Numbered from the stretch's first letter, positions 36,629 to 46,786 are shown. The stretch: 64,000 nucleotides of DNA from Sphingomonas profundi (GCF_009739515.1 NZ_CP046535.1:1612001-1676000); one strand, 5' to 3'. Numbers and translations are program-made. The notes: generated by a model not told the origin, from the letters alone.

Positions 36629-37900
36629 TCAGGCGTCCGCCACCCGCACCGCGTAGAAGAAGCCGTTGCCCACGCGCGGCGAGCGATCGAACACCATGAA
36701 GCCGGCCCGCTCCAGCGGCGCGATCAGGTCACGCTGGCTCTTATTCTCGTAGAGCACGTGCCATTCGACCATGAAGGCGGCGAACTGGCCCAGCAGGCCG
36801 TGCCGCTCCAGCGTCTCGAAGATGGCGAATTCGGATCCCTCGCAATCCACCTTCGCCACCACGCGCACGCCCCTCTCCCGCGCCGCCGCCAGGATCGGGC
36901 CGAGCACCTCGGCCGCGTCGCGCAGAGTGACGTGGATCGGGATGCCCTGCTGCGCCGCCACGGTGGACATCGCCCCCGAGTCGGCATCCTGGGCGACGAG
37001 GATGGTGTCGTCGTAATTGCGGTCCGACAGGCCGTAGTTCCACGCCTGGATCTTGGCCGCGCAGGCGGGGTTCAGCGTCAGATTGTCGCTCGCCCGCTCG
37101 AACGTGCTGCGGAACGGCTCGAACGAATGGACTTCGACCACCCCCGGCTTCGCCGCGAACAGCAGCGAGGAGAGGCCGATGTTCATGCCCACGTCGATCA
37201 TGCTGATCGGCCCGTCGAGCGAGAAATCATAGACCCGCTCGTGCAACACCTCGCCCACGAAGTTCAGGTCGTCCAGCTGGCGCGCGTAGAAGGAGACGCC
37301 GCCCGTCGTCAGCACCACCGCCTCGCGATGGATGCGCACGCCCACGCCATTTTCGTAGAGCCCGCGCAGCGTCGCCTTGTGCGCGGCGAAGAAGGGCACC
37401 GTCTCCGCCGCCTCGTCTTCCGGAAAGGCGGTGGAGGCGAGCAGCTCGAGCGCGGCGGCGGCCTCCTCGATCGCCACCACCGGGCGATGGTCGTCGAGGA
37501 TCAGGGTGGCGCGGCCGCTCACCCAGATGCGGTATTCGACGCGCGCCACCGCATCCATCCTGAAGCGCACCGCAAAAGATGTGCGCCCGTGCCGCAGCTG
37601 CGATGCGTAGACTTCCTTGCGAGCGAGCACGCGGTTGCCAGAATCGGTCGTGACGTCAAGCACCGCGCAGCGCTGATCGCGCAGGCCCGATACGACGTCG
37701 ATCATCTCTATATTGAACTGGACGGCGTACTCGCCCGGCTGATGCTGCTCGTAAGGCCCGTAAACGGCGTGGCCGGACTTGCCCTTGCTTGTCAGAATGG
37801 AGGAGCGGCCATCCTTGTCTTGAGGCGTACCGAGCTCAAGGTTAAGCATTTGAAAGCGCACTCCGGAAAGAGCGGCCAGATAGGGCTCGGCCCCTGTCAT
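36629..37900 (-). CDS. FkbM-type methyltransferase with N-terminal beta domain
   Basis: 423-residue protein. The C-terminal half (about 215-420) is an FkbM-family SAM-dependent methyltransferase: motif I SMIDVGMNIGLSSLLFAAKP, SFEPFRSTFERASDN, and VVAKVDCEGSEFAIFETLER. FkbM enzymes O-methylate sugars or small molecules. The N-terminal 170 residues are beta-rich with alternating strands (YAVQFNIEMIDVV, VEYRIWVSGRATLILDD), resembling a carbohydrate-binding sandwich. ATG 37900 (MTGAEPYLAALSG) is likely; in-frame starts up to 38086 run through a tandem repeat and the divergent gene. Faces another methyltransferase-like gene across a shared promoter gap. Confidence 0.85.
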   Translation of the reverse strand: MTGAEPYLAALSGVRFQMLNLELGTPQDKDGRSSILTSKGKSGHAVYGPYEQHQPGEYAVQFNIEMIDVVSGLRDQRCAVLDVTTDSGNRVLARKEVYASQLRHGRTSFAVRFRMDAVARVEYRIWVSGRATLILDDHRPVVAIEEAAAALELLASTAFPEDEAAETVPFFAAHKATLRGLYENGVGVRIHREAVVLTTGGVSFYARQLDDLNFVGEVLHERVYDFSLDGPISMIDVGMNIGLSSLLFAAKPGVVEVHSFEPFRSTFERASDNLTLNPACAAKIQAWNYGLSDRNYDDTILVAQDADSGAMSTVAAQQGIPIHVTLRDAAEVLGPILAAARERGVRVVAKVDCEGSEFAIFETLERHGLLGQFAAFMVEWHVLYENKSQRDLIAPLERAGFMVFDRSPRVGNGFFYAVRVADA

Positions 37901-38001
37901 GGTCAAGTCGTTCGGCCCGTTGCTTGACTTGGCCGGGGCCGAGGCATAGTCAACCGCCTCGCCGCTGCCCGGCTCCGGCGCGACGATCGCGGTCGCATCA
38001 G

Positions 38002-38033
38002 CCGCATGGTCGCACCACCGCATGGTCGCACCA
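38002..38033. repeat. Perfect 16-bp tandem duplication in a divergent promoter gap
   Basis: CCGCATGGTCGCACCA occurs twice head to tail (38002-38017 and 38018-38033), 18 bases before the GTG start of the plus-strand gene and about 100 bases upstream of the FkbM gene. It may be a recent slippage duplication or a doubled regulator site. Confidence 0.8.
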
Positions 38034-38051
38034 ACCGAAGAGTGATCCCGA

Positions 38052-39302
38052 GTGGCCGACGACACCATCACCCACCAGCCGGCCACCCCCGGCGAAATGG
38101 CGCTCGATCCCTATGAGTTCCAGCCGGGCGTCGCCAGCAAGATCCAGGGACTGGGCGGCACGGAGAGCGGGCACAATCCCGACTACGCCTTCCACACGCG
38201 CTATATCGAGGTGGCGGAGGGCGTGGTGCACTTCACCGCGCGCTTCGCCGGGCTGCGGGCCAGCTACGGCACCCTGCTGCTGCGCGTCCACCGCTTCAGC
38301 CAGAAGGAGGGATCGGAACTCGTCCTCGCCAACATGGTCTCGGTGGAGCTCGACCGGCTGGCGCATAATGGCGGCAGCGTCTCGATCCGGTTCGAGGGTT
38401 TTCAGGATGTGTTCTACGCCTTCTACGGCGGCGTGATCGGCGATACCGACGCCACCGCGCGGGATCTGACGATCAGCGTCAGCCGCCCGGTCGATCCATC
38501 GCGCAAGCGGTCCGTGGCGGTGGAGGCGCGCAACACCAGCTTCGGCAACGAGGCGATGCGTCCGGCCGCCTACCTCACCTCCATGGCGCAGGCCAATCTC
38601 AACCCGCCGCTCAGCCAGATCGCCACCGCCGCCCAGCTGCGCGAGCCGACCGGCGTGGAGTGGGTGGCGCGGCTCGGCATCGCCGATCGCGATCCCTGCG
38701 CGCAGTGGGAACATGCCTATGTCGCGCAGGCGATCTCCGCCTACGGCATGCTCCAGCCGGGCGCCCACGCGCTCGCGCTGCGGCAGGCGTCGCCCGAGCT
38801 CCTCGCCCTGCTCGCCGGCTCCGGCCTCACCGTAACCGACACCTCCCACGCGGCGGAGGAGCGCGACGGCGAGGCTGCGGCACCCGACGGCCGCCGCGCC
38901 GATCTGTGCGACGCCGACACGTTCGCGGCCAACGTGACGGCGCGGCCATCCTCCTTTACCGATCTCTCGCCGGAACTCGTGAACTTCGACCTGCTCTGGT
39001 CGACGGCGCCGGCGGAGGAGACGGAGGCGCCGGCGGCGGTCGCGCAGGCCATCCAGCAGGTGATGGGCTGCCTGCGCCCTGGCGGCCTGGCCGTCCACAC
39101 CGTCGCTTATGATCCGACCGGCGCCGATCCGCGCTGCTTCGATCGGCAGCGCTTCGATCAGCTGATGCTCGGCCTCATCGCCGGCGGGCACGAGGTCGCC
39201 CAGATCCGCCTCGTGCGGGAGGATGCGCTCGCCTGCGATCCCGCCGGCGGCGCGCAGACCCGCGTCGGCGTGATCGCGCGCCGCGCCCGTCTCGCCGCCT
39301 GA
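38052..39302 (+). CDS. Methyltransferase-like protein with degenerate SAM motif
   Basis: 416-residue protein. The N-terminal part (to about 165) is a beta-rich domain (YIEVAEGVVHFTARFAGL, GTLLLRVHRFS, DLTISVSRPVD) similar in layout to that of its divergent neighbour. The C-terminal part follows a class I methyltransferase plan, with GCLRPGGLAVHTVAYDP as the late motif, but the position of the glycine-rich SAM loop reads HALALRQASPELLALLAG, lacking G-x-G. It may have lost methyl transfer and act as a binding or scaffold protein. Starts with GTG at 38052; no better ATG exists before MALDPYEF (residue 16). Confidence 0.7.
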   Translation: MADDTITHQPATPGEMALDPYEFQPGVASKIQGLGGTESGHNPDYAFHTRYIEVAEGVVHFTARFAGLRASYGTLLLRVHRFSQKEGSELVLANMVSVELDRLAHNGGSVSIRFEGFQDVFYAFYGGVIGDTDATARDLTISVSRPVDPSRKRSVAVEARNTSFGNEAMRPAAYLTSMAQANLNPPLSQIATAAQLREPTGVEWVARLGIADRDPCAQWEHAYVAQAISAYGMLQPGAHALALRQASPELLALLAGSGLTVTDTSHAAEERDGEAAAPDGRRADLCDADTFAANVTARPSSFTDLSPELVNFDLLWSTAPAEETEAPAAVAQAIQQVMGCLRPGGLAVHTVAYDPTGADPRCFDRQRFDQLMLGLIAGGHEVAQIRLVREDALACDPAGGAQTRVGVIARRARLAA

Positions 39303-39361
39303 TCCCGGACCCCTCAGCCGCGCGGCGCGTTCAACCCGCCCGACAGATGAGGAGACCGCAC

Positions 39362-39550
39362 ATGGCCAGCACCCCCGATCCGCACCCGGACAGCGCGCCC
39401 GCCGGCCCGTCCGAGGCACCCGACCAGATCAGCCCCGTGCAGGAGCCCGGCCGCGAGAGCGTCGAGGATCCGTCGCCGATGGAGGATCCGGGCACGCCCG
39501 GTGGCACGGGCGGCACCGGCGGCACCACGCACGAGAATGACACGCCCTGA
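39362..39550 (+). CDS. Small Pro/Gly-rich disordered protein
   Basis: 62 residues, wholly of low complexity: Pro, Gly, Asp, Glu, Ser and Thr, with GTPGGTGGTGG near the C-terminus, no hydrophobic core, no Cys. GGAG at 39351-39354 is seven bases before ATG 39362, a good ribosome site, which supports translation. It follows the methyltransferase-like gene by 59 bases. Function unknown. Confidence 0.55.
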   Translation: MASTPDPHPDSAPAGPSEAPDQISPVQEPGRESVEDPSPMEDPGTPGGTGGTGGTTHENDTP

Positions 39551-39557
39551 GGCGGCG

Positions 39558-40304
39558 CTACCCCGCCGGGGCGGGCGCGGTCGGCACCGCCGGCGGCTCG
39601 CCTGCGGGCAGATCCGGCGTTGGCGACGGCTCGGCCGCTCCGAGCTCCTCCACTCCGGGGACTCGGTAGGCCGTCATCTCCTGCGCGACGCAGCCGTAGG
39701 TCGCGCCGTTGCGCAATGCGGCGGGCCTGAAGCCGGTGAGCAGCGCTGGCTGGCCGGCCACCGCCTTGCGCGCGTCTTCCGGGTGGGACGAGTAGGCCAT
39801 CGCCGATGCGCGCGTCCCATCGACCAGCTTCACCCCGATATAAGGCGTCACATCGCCGAAATAGACGGTCTCGCCCGCCGCCACCGAGAAGGTCGGCGCG
39901 CCCAGGCACATCGTATTCGTCACCAGCCCCACCATGCCGGGGCTCGCCCCGAACAGCACGTAATCGCCGGGCGAAACGATCAGCACCGCGTGATCGACCG
40001 CCAGCTTCCTGTCCCCGCTGCGCGCCATGACCCAGTAGGTCGTGGTGTCGCCGCGCTTCTTGGCGTCGCGCGGCTGGAACACAACCTCGCGTTTGGCGAG
40101 ATCGTAGCGGGAGAAGGCGACCGAGCCCGCCTTGCCCATGCTCATCCGGTCGGGACGGCGAAAGCCGACGACGATCGCCCCCTGCCCCGGCGCGAGTTGC
40201 ACCGGCACCGCCAGATCGACGCGCTTCTCCGCGCGAAGCTGCGCGGCCGCCGGCGCGCCTGCGATGACGAGCGCGGCCAGTGCCGGAAGGCGGAAAAGGC
40301 GCAT
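39558..40304 (-). CDS. Unknown secreted protein
   Basis: 248-residue protein with signal peptide MRLFRLPALAALVIAGAPAAA cleaved after ...AAAQ. The mature part is beta-rich (GAIVVGFRRPDR, DHAVLIVSPGDYVLFG, AAGETVYFGDVTPYIG) and ends in a Pro/Ala/Glu tail. The family is not recognised. Its ATG overlaps the TGA of the upstream gene (TGATG), so both are made together. Confidence 0.72.
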   Translation of the reverse strand: MRLFRLPALAALVIAGAPAAAQLRAEKRVDLAVPVQLAPGQGAIVVGFRRPDRMSMGKAGSVAFSRYDLAKREVVFQPRDAKKRGDTTTYWVMARSGDRKLAVDHAVLIVSPGDYVLFGASPGMVGLVTNTMCLGAPTFSVAAGETVYFGDVTPYIGVKLVDGTRASAMAYSSHPEDARKAVAGQPALLTGFRPAALRNGATYGCVAQEMTAYRVPGVEELGAAEPSPTPDLPAGEPPAVPTAPAPAG

Positions 40305-40855
40305 CACTGGTCGCTCTCCGGCGCCAGCCGCGGTGCCGCGAAATCATTGTGCCACAGGCTCACCGTCTTGCCGGGCAGATCGGCGGCGCCGACGATGCCG
40401 GCGAAGTAACGCTCACGCTCCGCGTCGCTCAACGCCGCCAGACGGGCGCTCTCCGCGTCGTCCACCTCCACCAGCCGCCAGCCGCGCACCATCAGGCACG
40501 CCCGCCGGTTGGTCCGCCGCATGTGACCCTCGACGATCGCCTGACCGATCAGGGCGCCGAACCCGCCGGCGGCGGAGGCCGCGACCGGCGAGATGAGGTT
40601 CGGATTGTAGACCGTCGTATAGCTGCCGGTGGGCGTCCGCGTGCCGCGCGCGATCAGGCGACACGCCTGCCAGGCCGCCTCATAGTCCGCCCGCGATGCG
40701 CCGGGCCGATTGTAGAAGCGGCTCTCCTTCAGGTCGCGCGCCGCATCCCTGGCGATCTCATCCGGGCTGTCGGCGTTGGCTGCCGCGCTGCCGGGCGCGG
40801 CGCCGGCGGCAGCCGGCTGCGCGGCGGCCAGCGCCGCCGCCAGGATCATGTGCAT
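40304..40855 (-). CDS. Unknown exported protein with glycine-zipper segment
   Basis: 183-residue protein. The N-terminus MHMILAAALAAAQPAAAGAA is a weak signal peptide; residues about 82-95 (ASAAGGFGALIGQAIVEG) form a glycine-zipper-like segment that often inserts in or spans the outer membrane. GGGGAGGGG precedes ATG 40855. It is the first gene of a two-gene operon with the unknown secreted protein. Function unknown. Confidence 0.65.
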   Translation of the reverse strand: MHMILAAALAAAQPAAAGAAPGSAAANADSPDEIARDAARDLKESRFYNRPGASRADYEAAWQACRLIARGTRTPTGSYTTVYNPNLISPVAASAAGGFGALIGQAIVEGHMRRTNRRACLMVRGWRLVEVDDAESARLAALSDAERERYFAGIVGAADLPGKTVSLWHNDFAAPRLAPESDQ

Positions 40856-40934
40856 ATCGCCCCTCCCCGTTCTCAAGCCCGCGATATCGCTGGGTAATCG
40901 GTAGAGCAAGGGGCAGAACGGCAGATCGGCGGGT

Positions 40935-42431
40935 TCAGCCGAGCGCCTTCTTCAGCAGTTCGTTGATGGCGGCCGGGTTGCCCTTGCCGGCCATCGCCTT
41001 CATCGTCTGGCCGACGAAGAAGCCGAACAATTTGTCCTTGCCGCCGCGATATTCGGCGACCTTGTCGGCATTCCTCGCCATCACCTCGGCGATCACCGCC
41101 TCGATCGCGCCGGTGTCGCTCGTCTGGCGCAGGCCCCGCTCGTCGACGATGCGGCCGGGCGCCTCGCCCGTCTCCAGCATGATCTCGAACACCTGCTTGG
41201 CAAGCGTGCCGGAAAGCGTGCCGTCCGCCACCAGCGCCAGCAGGGCCGCGCCATTCTCCGGCGCCACGGGCGAGTCGTCGATCGTGCGGCCCAGCCGGTT
41301 CAGCGCGCCGAACAGGTCCGAGATCAGCCAGTTGGACGCCGTGCGCGCCAGCTCCCCCTCGCTCCTGCCGCTGGCGGCCACGGATGCGGCGAGCAGCGCT
41401 TCGAACCAGCGCGCCGTCTCGACGTCGGCGGTCAGCACGGCGGCGTTGTAGGCCGGCAACCCCAGCGGCCCCTCGTAGCGGGCGCGCTTGGCGTCAGGCA
41501 GTTCGGGCAGGCTCGCCGCGCAGTCGCTGAGAAAGGCGTCGTCCAGTTCCAGCGGCAGCAGGTCGGGATCGGGGAAGTAGCGGTAATCGTGCGCATCCTC
41601 CTTCGATCGCATCGATCGCGTCTCGGTACGGTCGGGATCGAACAGGCGCGTCTCCTGCACGATCCTGCCGCCGCCCTCGATCACGTCGACCTGGCGGTTC
41701 GCCTCATGCTCGATCGCGGCCATGACGAAGCGCACGGAATTGACGTTCTTCGTCTCCGTCCGCGTGCCGAACGGCTCGCCGGGCCGGCGGACGGAGACGT
41801 TCACGTCCGCCCGCATGGATCCCTCCTCCATGTTGCCGTCGCACGATCCCACGTAGCGCAGGATCGATCGCAGCTTGCGCAGATAGGCCCCCGCCTCTGC
41901 CGGCGATCGCATGTCCGGCCGGCTGACGATCTCCATCAGCGCCACGCCCGATCGGTTGAGATCGACGTAGGAGCGCGTGGGATGCTGATCGTGCATCAGC
42001 TTGCCGGCATCCTGCTCCACATGCAGGCGCTCGATGCCGATCGTCTTCGGTTCGGCGATGCCGGCCTTCTCGTCCGCTTCCACCATCAGCGAACCTTCAC
42101 CGACAAGCGGATGATAGAGCTGGGAAATCTGGTAACCCTGCGGCAGATCGGCGTAGAAGTAGTTCTTGCGATCGAAGCGGGATACGCGGTTGATCTCCGC
42201 CCCCAGCGCCATGCCGGTGCGCACCGCCTGGCGGATGCACTCGCCGTTCGGCACCGGCAGCATGCCCGGCATCGCCGCGTCGATCAGGCTGACGTTCGCG
42301 TTCGGCTCCGCGCCGAACTTCGTCGACGCGCCGGAGAACAGCTTGGCGTTGGAGGTGATCTGGGCATGCACCTCCAGCCCGATCACCACCTCCCACTCGC
42401 CCGTGGCGCCCTGGATGCGATATGCGCTCAT
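40935..42431 (-). CDS. gatB: Aspartyl/glutamyl-tRNA amidotransferase subunit B
   Basis: 498-residue subunit of the GatCAB complex that converts Glu-tRNA(Gln) and Asp-tRNA(Asn) to the amidated forms. It has [11 protein letters not shown] at the N-terminus, the kinase-like core with [16 protein letters not shown] and [16 protein letters not shown], and the YqeY-like tail ending [16 protein letters not shown]. The tRNA-Gln gene and a free YqeY are also in this window. Its ATG overlaps the stop of the membrane-protein gene (ATGA). Confidence 0.97.
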   Translation of the reverse strand: MSAYRIQGATGEWEVVIGLEVHAQITSNAKLFSGASTKFGAEPNANVSLIDAAMPGMLPVPNGECIRQAVRTGMALGAEINRVSRFDRKNYFYADLPQGYQISQLYHPLVGEGSLMVEADEKAGIAEPKTIGIERLHVEQDAGKLMHDQHPTRSYVDLNRSGVALMEIVSRPDMRSPAEAGAYLRKLRSILRYVGSCDGNMEEGSMRADVNVSVRRPGEPFGTRTETKNVNSVRFVMAAIEHEANRQVDVIEGGGRIVQETRLFDPDRTETRSMRSKEDAHDYRYFPDPDLLPLELDDAFLSDCAASLPELPDAKRARYEGPLGLPAYNAAVLTADVETARWFEALLAASVAASGRSEGELARTASNWLISDLFGALNRLGRTIDDSPVAPENGAALLALVADGTLSGTLAKQVFEIMLETGEAPGRIVDERGLRQTSDTGAIEAVIAEVMARNADKVAEYRGGKDKLFGFFVGQTMKAMAGKGNPAAINELLKKALG

Positions 42432-42841
42432 GTCGTCGTCCGATGATGGATGTAGAGGAACAGGGTGAGGATCAGGTGACTGCCGACCAGCGCCGTCACC
42501 CAGCAGCCGCAGAGGATGCGCAGCACCACCACCTCGAAGCCGAGCGTGCGCCCCAGTCCGTGCGCCAGCACGGCGCCGATGGCGCCGACCGTCAGCATCA
42601 CCCCGGCGAAGCGATATTCGCCGCGCATCATCAGCGCGTTGCCCAGGCACAGGCCGATGATGAACAGCGTCAGCGAGAGGAAGAACTGCGCCAGCGCGTG
42701 ATGATCGAACTGGCGATTGTCGATCTCCGCCAGCGAGTTGCCGATATAGGCGGACAGGATCGCGCCGAAGGAGACGTTCAGCGCGTTCTGCGCCTCGGTG
42801 AGGACGTGGGTGGTGCGCCGGCGGAAGCCGATGCGGTTCAC
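42428..42841 (-). CDS. Unknown small membrane protein between gatA and gatB
   Basis: 137-residue protein with about four hydrophobic helices ([69 protein letters not shown]). It starts with GTG at 42841 inside the gatA stop (GTGA) and stops inside the gatB start (ATGA), so it is locked into the gat transcript. G+C of the sampled line at 42661 is 34 of 60, only slightly low. No family recognised. A membrane protein has no known place in the soluble GatCAB complex. Confidence 0.78.
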   Translation of the reverse strand: MNRIGFRRRTTHVLTEAQNALNVSFGAILSAYIGNSLAEIDNRQFDHHALAQFFLSLTLFIIGLCLGNALMMRGEYRFAGVMLTVGAIGAVLAHGLGRTLGFEVVVLRILCGCWVTALVGSHLILTLFLYIHHRTTT

Positions 42842-44319
42842 CACCAGCGATCCGCCCGCGCGGTGAAGCCCGCGCGCTGCTCGATCGCCAGGCCCGCGTC
42901 CAGCACGCCCTGCTCGTCCAGCGGCCGGCCGATGATCTGCAGGCCGAGCGGCAGTCCCTCGGCCGAGAGCCCGCCCGGCACCGACATCGCCGGCAGCCCG
43001 GCCAGGCTCGCCGGCACGGTGAACACGTCGTTCAGGTACATCGCCAGCGGATCGGCGCTCTTCTCGCCCAGCGCAAAGGCGGCGGAGGGCGCCGTCGGCG
43101 TCAGCAGCAGGTCGCACTGCTCGAACGCGCGGGTGAAGTCGCGGGCGATCAGCGCGCGCACCTTCTGCGCCTTGGTGTAATAGGCGTCGTAGAAGCCGGC
43201 CGAGAGCACGTAGGTGCCGATCAGGATGCGCCGCTTCACCTCCGGCCCGAAGCCGGCGGCGCGGGTGGCGGCATACATGTCCTGCAGGTTCGCGCCGTCC
43301 GGCAGGTCGCGCAGGCCGTAGCGCACGCCGTCGTAGCGGGCGAGGTTGGACGAGGCCTCGGCCGGCGCGATGATGTAATAGGCCGGCAGCGCGTGCGCGG
43401 TGTGCGGCAGCGAGACGTCGACGATCTCGGCACCGGCGTCGCGCGCGAAGGCGATGCCCTGCTGCCACAGCGCCTCGATCTCGGCGGGCATCCCTTCGAC
43501 CCGGTATTCCTTGGGAATACCGATGCGCTTCCCCGTGAGATCACCCGAAAGACTGGCCTCCCACGCGGGCACGGCCACATCGAGCGACGTGGCGTCCTTC
43601 GGGTCGAAGCCGGCCATCTGTTCCAGCAGGATCGCGCAGTCGCGCACGTCCCGCGCCATCGGCCCGGCCTGGTCGAGCGAGGAGGCGAAGGCGACCACGC
43701 CGAAGCGCGAGCAGCGCCCGTAGGTGGGCTTGATGCCGCTGATGCCGGTGAAGGCGGCCGGCTGGCGGATCGACCCGCCGGTGTCCGTGCCGGTCGCCCC
43801 CGGCACCATCCGCGCCGCGACCGCCGCTGACGAACCGCCCGACGATCCGCCCGGCGCCAGCGCCGCGTTGCCGCCGTCGCTGCGCCGCCACGGGCTCAGC
43901 ACGGTGCCGAAGGCGCTCGTCTCGTTGGACGAGCCCATGGCGAACTGATCCATGTTCAGCTTGCCGAGCATCCCGGCGCCGGCGCCGAACAGCCTGGCGG
44001 TGATCGTCGATTCGTAGGTCGGCACGAAGCCTTCCAGGATGTGGCTGGCCGCCGTCGTCTGATAGCCGGCCGTGCAGAACAGATCCTTGATGCCCAGCGG
44101 CACGCCGGAGAGCGGCCGGAACTCGCCGGTCGCGCGCGCCCGATCCGCCTCCTCCGCCGCCGCGATCGCGTGATCGGGCGTCTCGATCAGAAAGGCGTTC
44201 AGCGGCTTGCCCGCCGCCACCGCCGCGATGAAGGCGTCGGCCGCCTCGCGCGCGGAGAAGTCGCCGGCGCGGAAGCCGTCGCGCAGCGCGGCGACGCCGA
44301 GGTCGGTCAGGTCCGCCAT
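42838..44319 (-). CDS. gatA: Aspartyl/glutamyl-tRNA amidotransferase subunit A
   Basis: 493-residue amidase subunit that releases ammonia from glutamine. The amidase signature is complete: Lys in [10 protein letters not shown], the Ser-cisSer pair in [13 protein letters not shown] and the nucleophile Ser in [12 protein letters not shown]. The ATG overlaps the gatC stop (TGATG). Confidence 0.97.
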   Translation of the reverse strand: MADLTDLGVAALRDGFRAGDFSAREAADAFIAAVAAGKPLNAFLIETPDHAIAAAEEADRARATGEFRPLSGVPLGIKDLFCTAGYQTTAASHILEGFVPTYESTITARLFGAGAGMLGKLNMDQFAMGSSNETSAFGTVLSPWRRSDGGNAALAPGGSSGGSSAAVAARMVPGATGTDTGGSIRQPAAFTGISGIKPTYGRCSRFGVVAFASSLDQAGPMARDVRDCAILLEQMAGFDPKDATSLDVAVPAWEASLSGDLTGKRIGIPKEYRVEGMPAEIEALWQQGIAFARDAGAEIVDVSLPHTAHALPAYYIIAPAEASSNLARYDGVRYGLRDLPDGANLQDMYAATRAAGFGPEVKRRILIGTYVLSAGFYDAYYTKAQKVRALIARDFTRAFEQCDLLLTPTAPSAAFALGEKSADPLAMYLNDVFTVPASLAGLPAMSVPGGLSAEGLPLGLQIIGRPLDEQGVLDAGLAIEQRAGFTARADRWW

Positions 44320-44606
44320 CACTCGATCACCTTCGGCACGGCGAAGAAGCCGTGCTCCGCCTGCGGCGCGTTCCTCAGCACCTCGTCGCGACGGTCGCCG
44401 TCCGTCACCACGTCGTCGCGCAGCCGCAGCGTGTTCGGGATCACCGCGGCGAGCGGCGCCACCCCGTCGGTGTCGACCGCCTGCAACTGCTCCACCCAGC
44501 CCAGGATGTTGTTGAGTTCGGGCACCATCGCCTCGGCCTCCGCATCGGTGACGGCGATGCGCGCGAGGCTGGCGATCTTGCGGACGGTGGGGAGATCGAC
44601 GGACAT
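44319..44606 (-). CDS. gatC: Aspartyl/glutamyl-tRNA amidotransferase subunit C
   Basis: 95-residue small subunit that wraps around GatA and Gat[49 protein letters not shown] and the C-terminal FFAVPKVIE are all characteristic. It leads the gatCA-Z-B run; the divergent hydrolase gene starts 149 bases away. Confidence 0.95.
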   Translation of the reverse strand: MSVDLPTVRKIASLARIAVTDAEAEAMVPELNNILGWVEQLQAVDTDGVAPLAAVIPNTLRLRDDVVTDGDRRDEVLRNAPQAEHGFFAVPKVIE

Positions 44607-44755
44607 GGCCGCGCGGCTAGCACCCGCACCCGCTTGCTTCAAGCGGCGCGGCGTCTCCGGCGGCACCGCCATGCGTTGCGGGCGGGCGGCGAAGCAGGCT
44701 AGGCACGTGCCGCAGCCGCTCCCGTGCGGTTCGCAGCGATCCGCACGAGGACATA

Positions 44756-45862
44756 TTGGCGCGCAAGTTTCTCTACATCGTCGCGGCCCTGATCGCGCTC
44801 GTGCTGGTCGCGGCGATCGGCTGGAACCTGTTTCAGGACAGGATCATGCGCGCCGTCTTCGTGCCCTCCACCCCGTTCGTGCCGCTGCCGGATGCGGGCG
44901 CCCCCGATTATGCGCGCCCTGCCGCCTGGCTCGCTCGCCCCGATCTGCCGAAGGATCCCTCGCGCTGGCTGCCGCCCGGCATGGCCCCCGCCCGCGATCC
45001 GCGCATCGCCATCTTCTACGTACCGCCCACCGCCTTCACCCGCCGCACCAGCTGGAACGCGCCGCTGGACGACCGGGAGACGAACGACCGCCTCGCCTTG
45101 TTCGCCTCCAGCCAGGCGAGCGCGTTCAACGGCGTGGGCGCGATCTGGGCGCCGCGCTATCGCCAGGCCGGCATCGGCGCCTTCCTCGCCAGCGGTGCCG
45201 ATGCCGCCGCCGCGCTGGACTTTGCCTATCGCGACGTGGCGCGCGCGTTCGAGGCGTTCCTCCGCCAGATCCCGGCGGATCGGCCGATCATGCTCGTCGG
45301 CCACAGCCAGGGCTCGCTGCACCTGATGCGGCTGATCCACCAGCAGGTCGCCGGCCGGCCGATCGCACGGCGGATCGTGGCGGCCTATCTCGTCGGCTGG
45401 CCGATCTCGGTCACGGCGGACCTGCCGGCGCTCGGCCTGCCCGCCTGCGCCACGCCGGCTCAGGCGAACTGCATCCTCTCGTGGCAGAGCTTCGCCGAAC
45501 CGGCCGATCCGCACCAGGTGACGGACGTGTACGACGCCACGATCGGCCTAACCGGCCATCCGCGGCGCGGCACCGCCATGCTGTGCACCAACCCGCTTAC
45601 GGGCACGCCGGGCGCCGCCGCCCCGGCTGGCGCCAACCGCGGCGCGCTGGTGCCCAAGGCGGGCCTTGCCGACGCGGACATCGTGCCCGGCCGCGTGCCG
45701 GCGCGGTGCGGCCCGCGCGGCATCCTGCTGATCGGCCCGCCGCCGGAGGGCTACGGCGCCTATGTGCTGCCGGGCAACAACTACCACGTGTTCGATTACG
45801 CGCTGTTCTGGGCCAGCATCCGCGCCGATGCGCAGGCCCGCGCCGCTACCTTCCTGCGCTGA
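44756..45862 (+). CDS. DUF3089 alpha/beta-hydrolase, membrane anchored
   Basis: 368-residue hydrolase. The N-terminus [20 protein letters not shown] is an uncleaved anchor or signal; the nucleophile elbow is [13 protein letters not shown] near 185; IFYVPPTAF and [17 protein letters not shown] near the end are family traits of DUF3089 lipase-like proteins. The start codon is TTG at 44756 with GAGG six bases upstream; no ATG or GTG fits. Its TGA overlaps the ruvX start (TGATG). Substrate unknown. Confidence 0.82.
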   Translation: MARKFLYIVAALIALVLVAAIGWNLFQDRIMRAVFVPSTPFVPLPDAGAPDYARPAAWLARPDLPKDPSRWLPPGMAPARDPRIAIFYVPPTAFTRRTSWNAPLDDRETNDRLALFASSQASAFNGVGAIWAPRYRQAGIGAFLASGADAAAALDFAYRDVARAFEAFLRQIPADRPIMLVGHSQGSLHLMRLIHQQVAGRPIARRIVAAYLVGWPISVTADLPALGLPACATPAQANCILSWQSFAEPADPHQVTDVYDATIGLTGHPRRGTAMLCTNPLTGTPGAAAPAGANRGALVPKAGLADADIVPGRVPARCGPRGILLIGPPPEGYGAYVLPGNNYHVFDYALFWASIRADAQARAATFLR

Positions 45863-46332
45863 TGCCGATGCCGCTGCTGCCCGCCGCCGGCGATTTTCGC
45901 GATCGCTTTCCGCAGGGCGGCCGGCTCGCCGGGCTCGACGTCGGCACGAAGACGATCGGCGTGGCGCTGTGCGACGCGATGTGGACGATCGCGACGCCGG
46001 CCGAGACGATCCGCCGCGCCAAGTTCGCCGTCGATCTGGCGCTGCTGCGCACGCTGGTCGCGCGTCAGTCGGTGAAGGGGCTCGTCGTCGGCCTGCCGCT
46101 CAGCATGGACGGCAGCGATTCGCCGCGTACCCAGTCCGTCCGCGCCTTCGTCCGCAACCTTGATCCGCTCGGCCTGCCGGTCCTGCTGTGGGACGAGCGC
46201 TGGTCCACCGCCGCCGTCACCCGCACCCTGCTGGCGGCGGACGCCTCGCGCGCCCGCCGCGCCGAACTGGTCGACAAGATGGCCGCCGCCTACATCCTGC
46301 AGGGCGCCATCGACGCGATGACGATGGGGTGA
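45862..46332 (+). CDS. ruvX: Holliday-junction resolvase-like RuvX (YqgF)
   Basis: 156-residue RNase H-fold nuclease implicated in 16S rRNA 5'-end maturation and junction resolution. It has the acidic motif [46 protein letters not shown] and [14 protein letters not shown]. Translation is coupled to the upstream hydrolase; the second ATG at 45868 is an alternative start. Confidence 0.93.
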   Translation: MPMPLLPAAGDFRDRFPQGGRLAGLDVGTKTIGVALCDAMWTIATPAETIRRAKFAVDLALLRTLVARQSVKGLVVGLPLSMDGSDSPRTQSVRAFVRNLDPLGLPVLLWDERWSTAAVTRTLLAADASRARRAELVDKMAAAYILQGAIDAMTMG

Positions 46333-46402
46333 GCGCATCCGGCCGGCCTGTACCCTCACCGGACGCGATGATACGCTGCCGCCGCTGTCGGGGAGACGTG
46401 CG

Positions 46403-46786
46403 ATGCCGGTGCTGGGGATAGGTGGCCTGTTCTTCCGCGCGCGCGATCCGGAAGGGCTGTCGGCCTGGTATCGCACGCATCTGGGCGTCGGCGGCGGCTG
46501 CGCGGCGGAGGGTGCCGGCCCGCCGAGCGAGTGGCACTGGACGACCCTGGGCGGCCCGGTGGTGTTCGCCCCCTTCGCCGCCGACAGCGACTATTTCGCC
46601 GCCGACAAGGCGTTCATGCTCAACCTGCGGGTCGCCGGCCTCGATGCGCTGCTCGGCAGCCTGCGCGCGGCCGGCATCGCCGTCGTGACCAGGGCGGAGT
46701 GGGACGACCCGCAGATCGGCTGCTTCGCCCGCATCCACGATCCGGAAGGCAATGCCATCGAGTTGTGGGAGCCGCCGGCCGCATGA
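46403..46786 (+). CDS. Glyoxalase/bleomycin-resistance (VOC) family protein
   Basis: 127-residue VOC-fold protein with two beta-alpha-beta halves: GGLFFRARDPEGLSAWYRTH and the C-terminal HDPEGNAIELWEP, whose Glu would ligate a metal. Proteins of this type are small-molecule isomerases, lyases or binding proteins; the substrate is not predictable. GGGGAGA precedes the ATG. Confidence 0.88.
   Translation: MPVLGIGGLFFRARDPEGLSAWYRTHLGVGGGCAAEGAGPPSEWHWTTLGGPVVFAPFAADSDYFAADKAFMLNLRVAGLDALLGSLRAAGIAVVTRAEWDDPQIGCFARIHDPEGNAIELWEPPAA

Noticed and set aside
34053-36656. 867-codon plus-strand frame across clpP, tig and tRNA-Leu
   Set aside because: It runs through three certain features on the other strand and has no protein-like composition.
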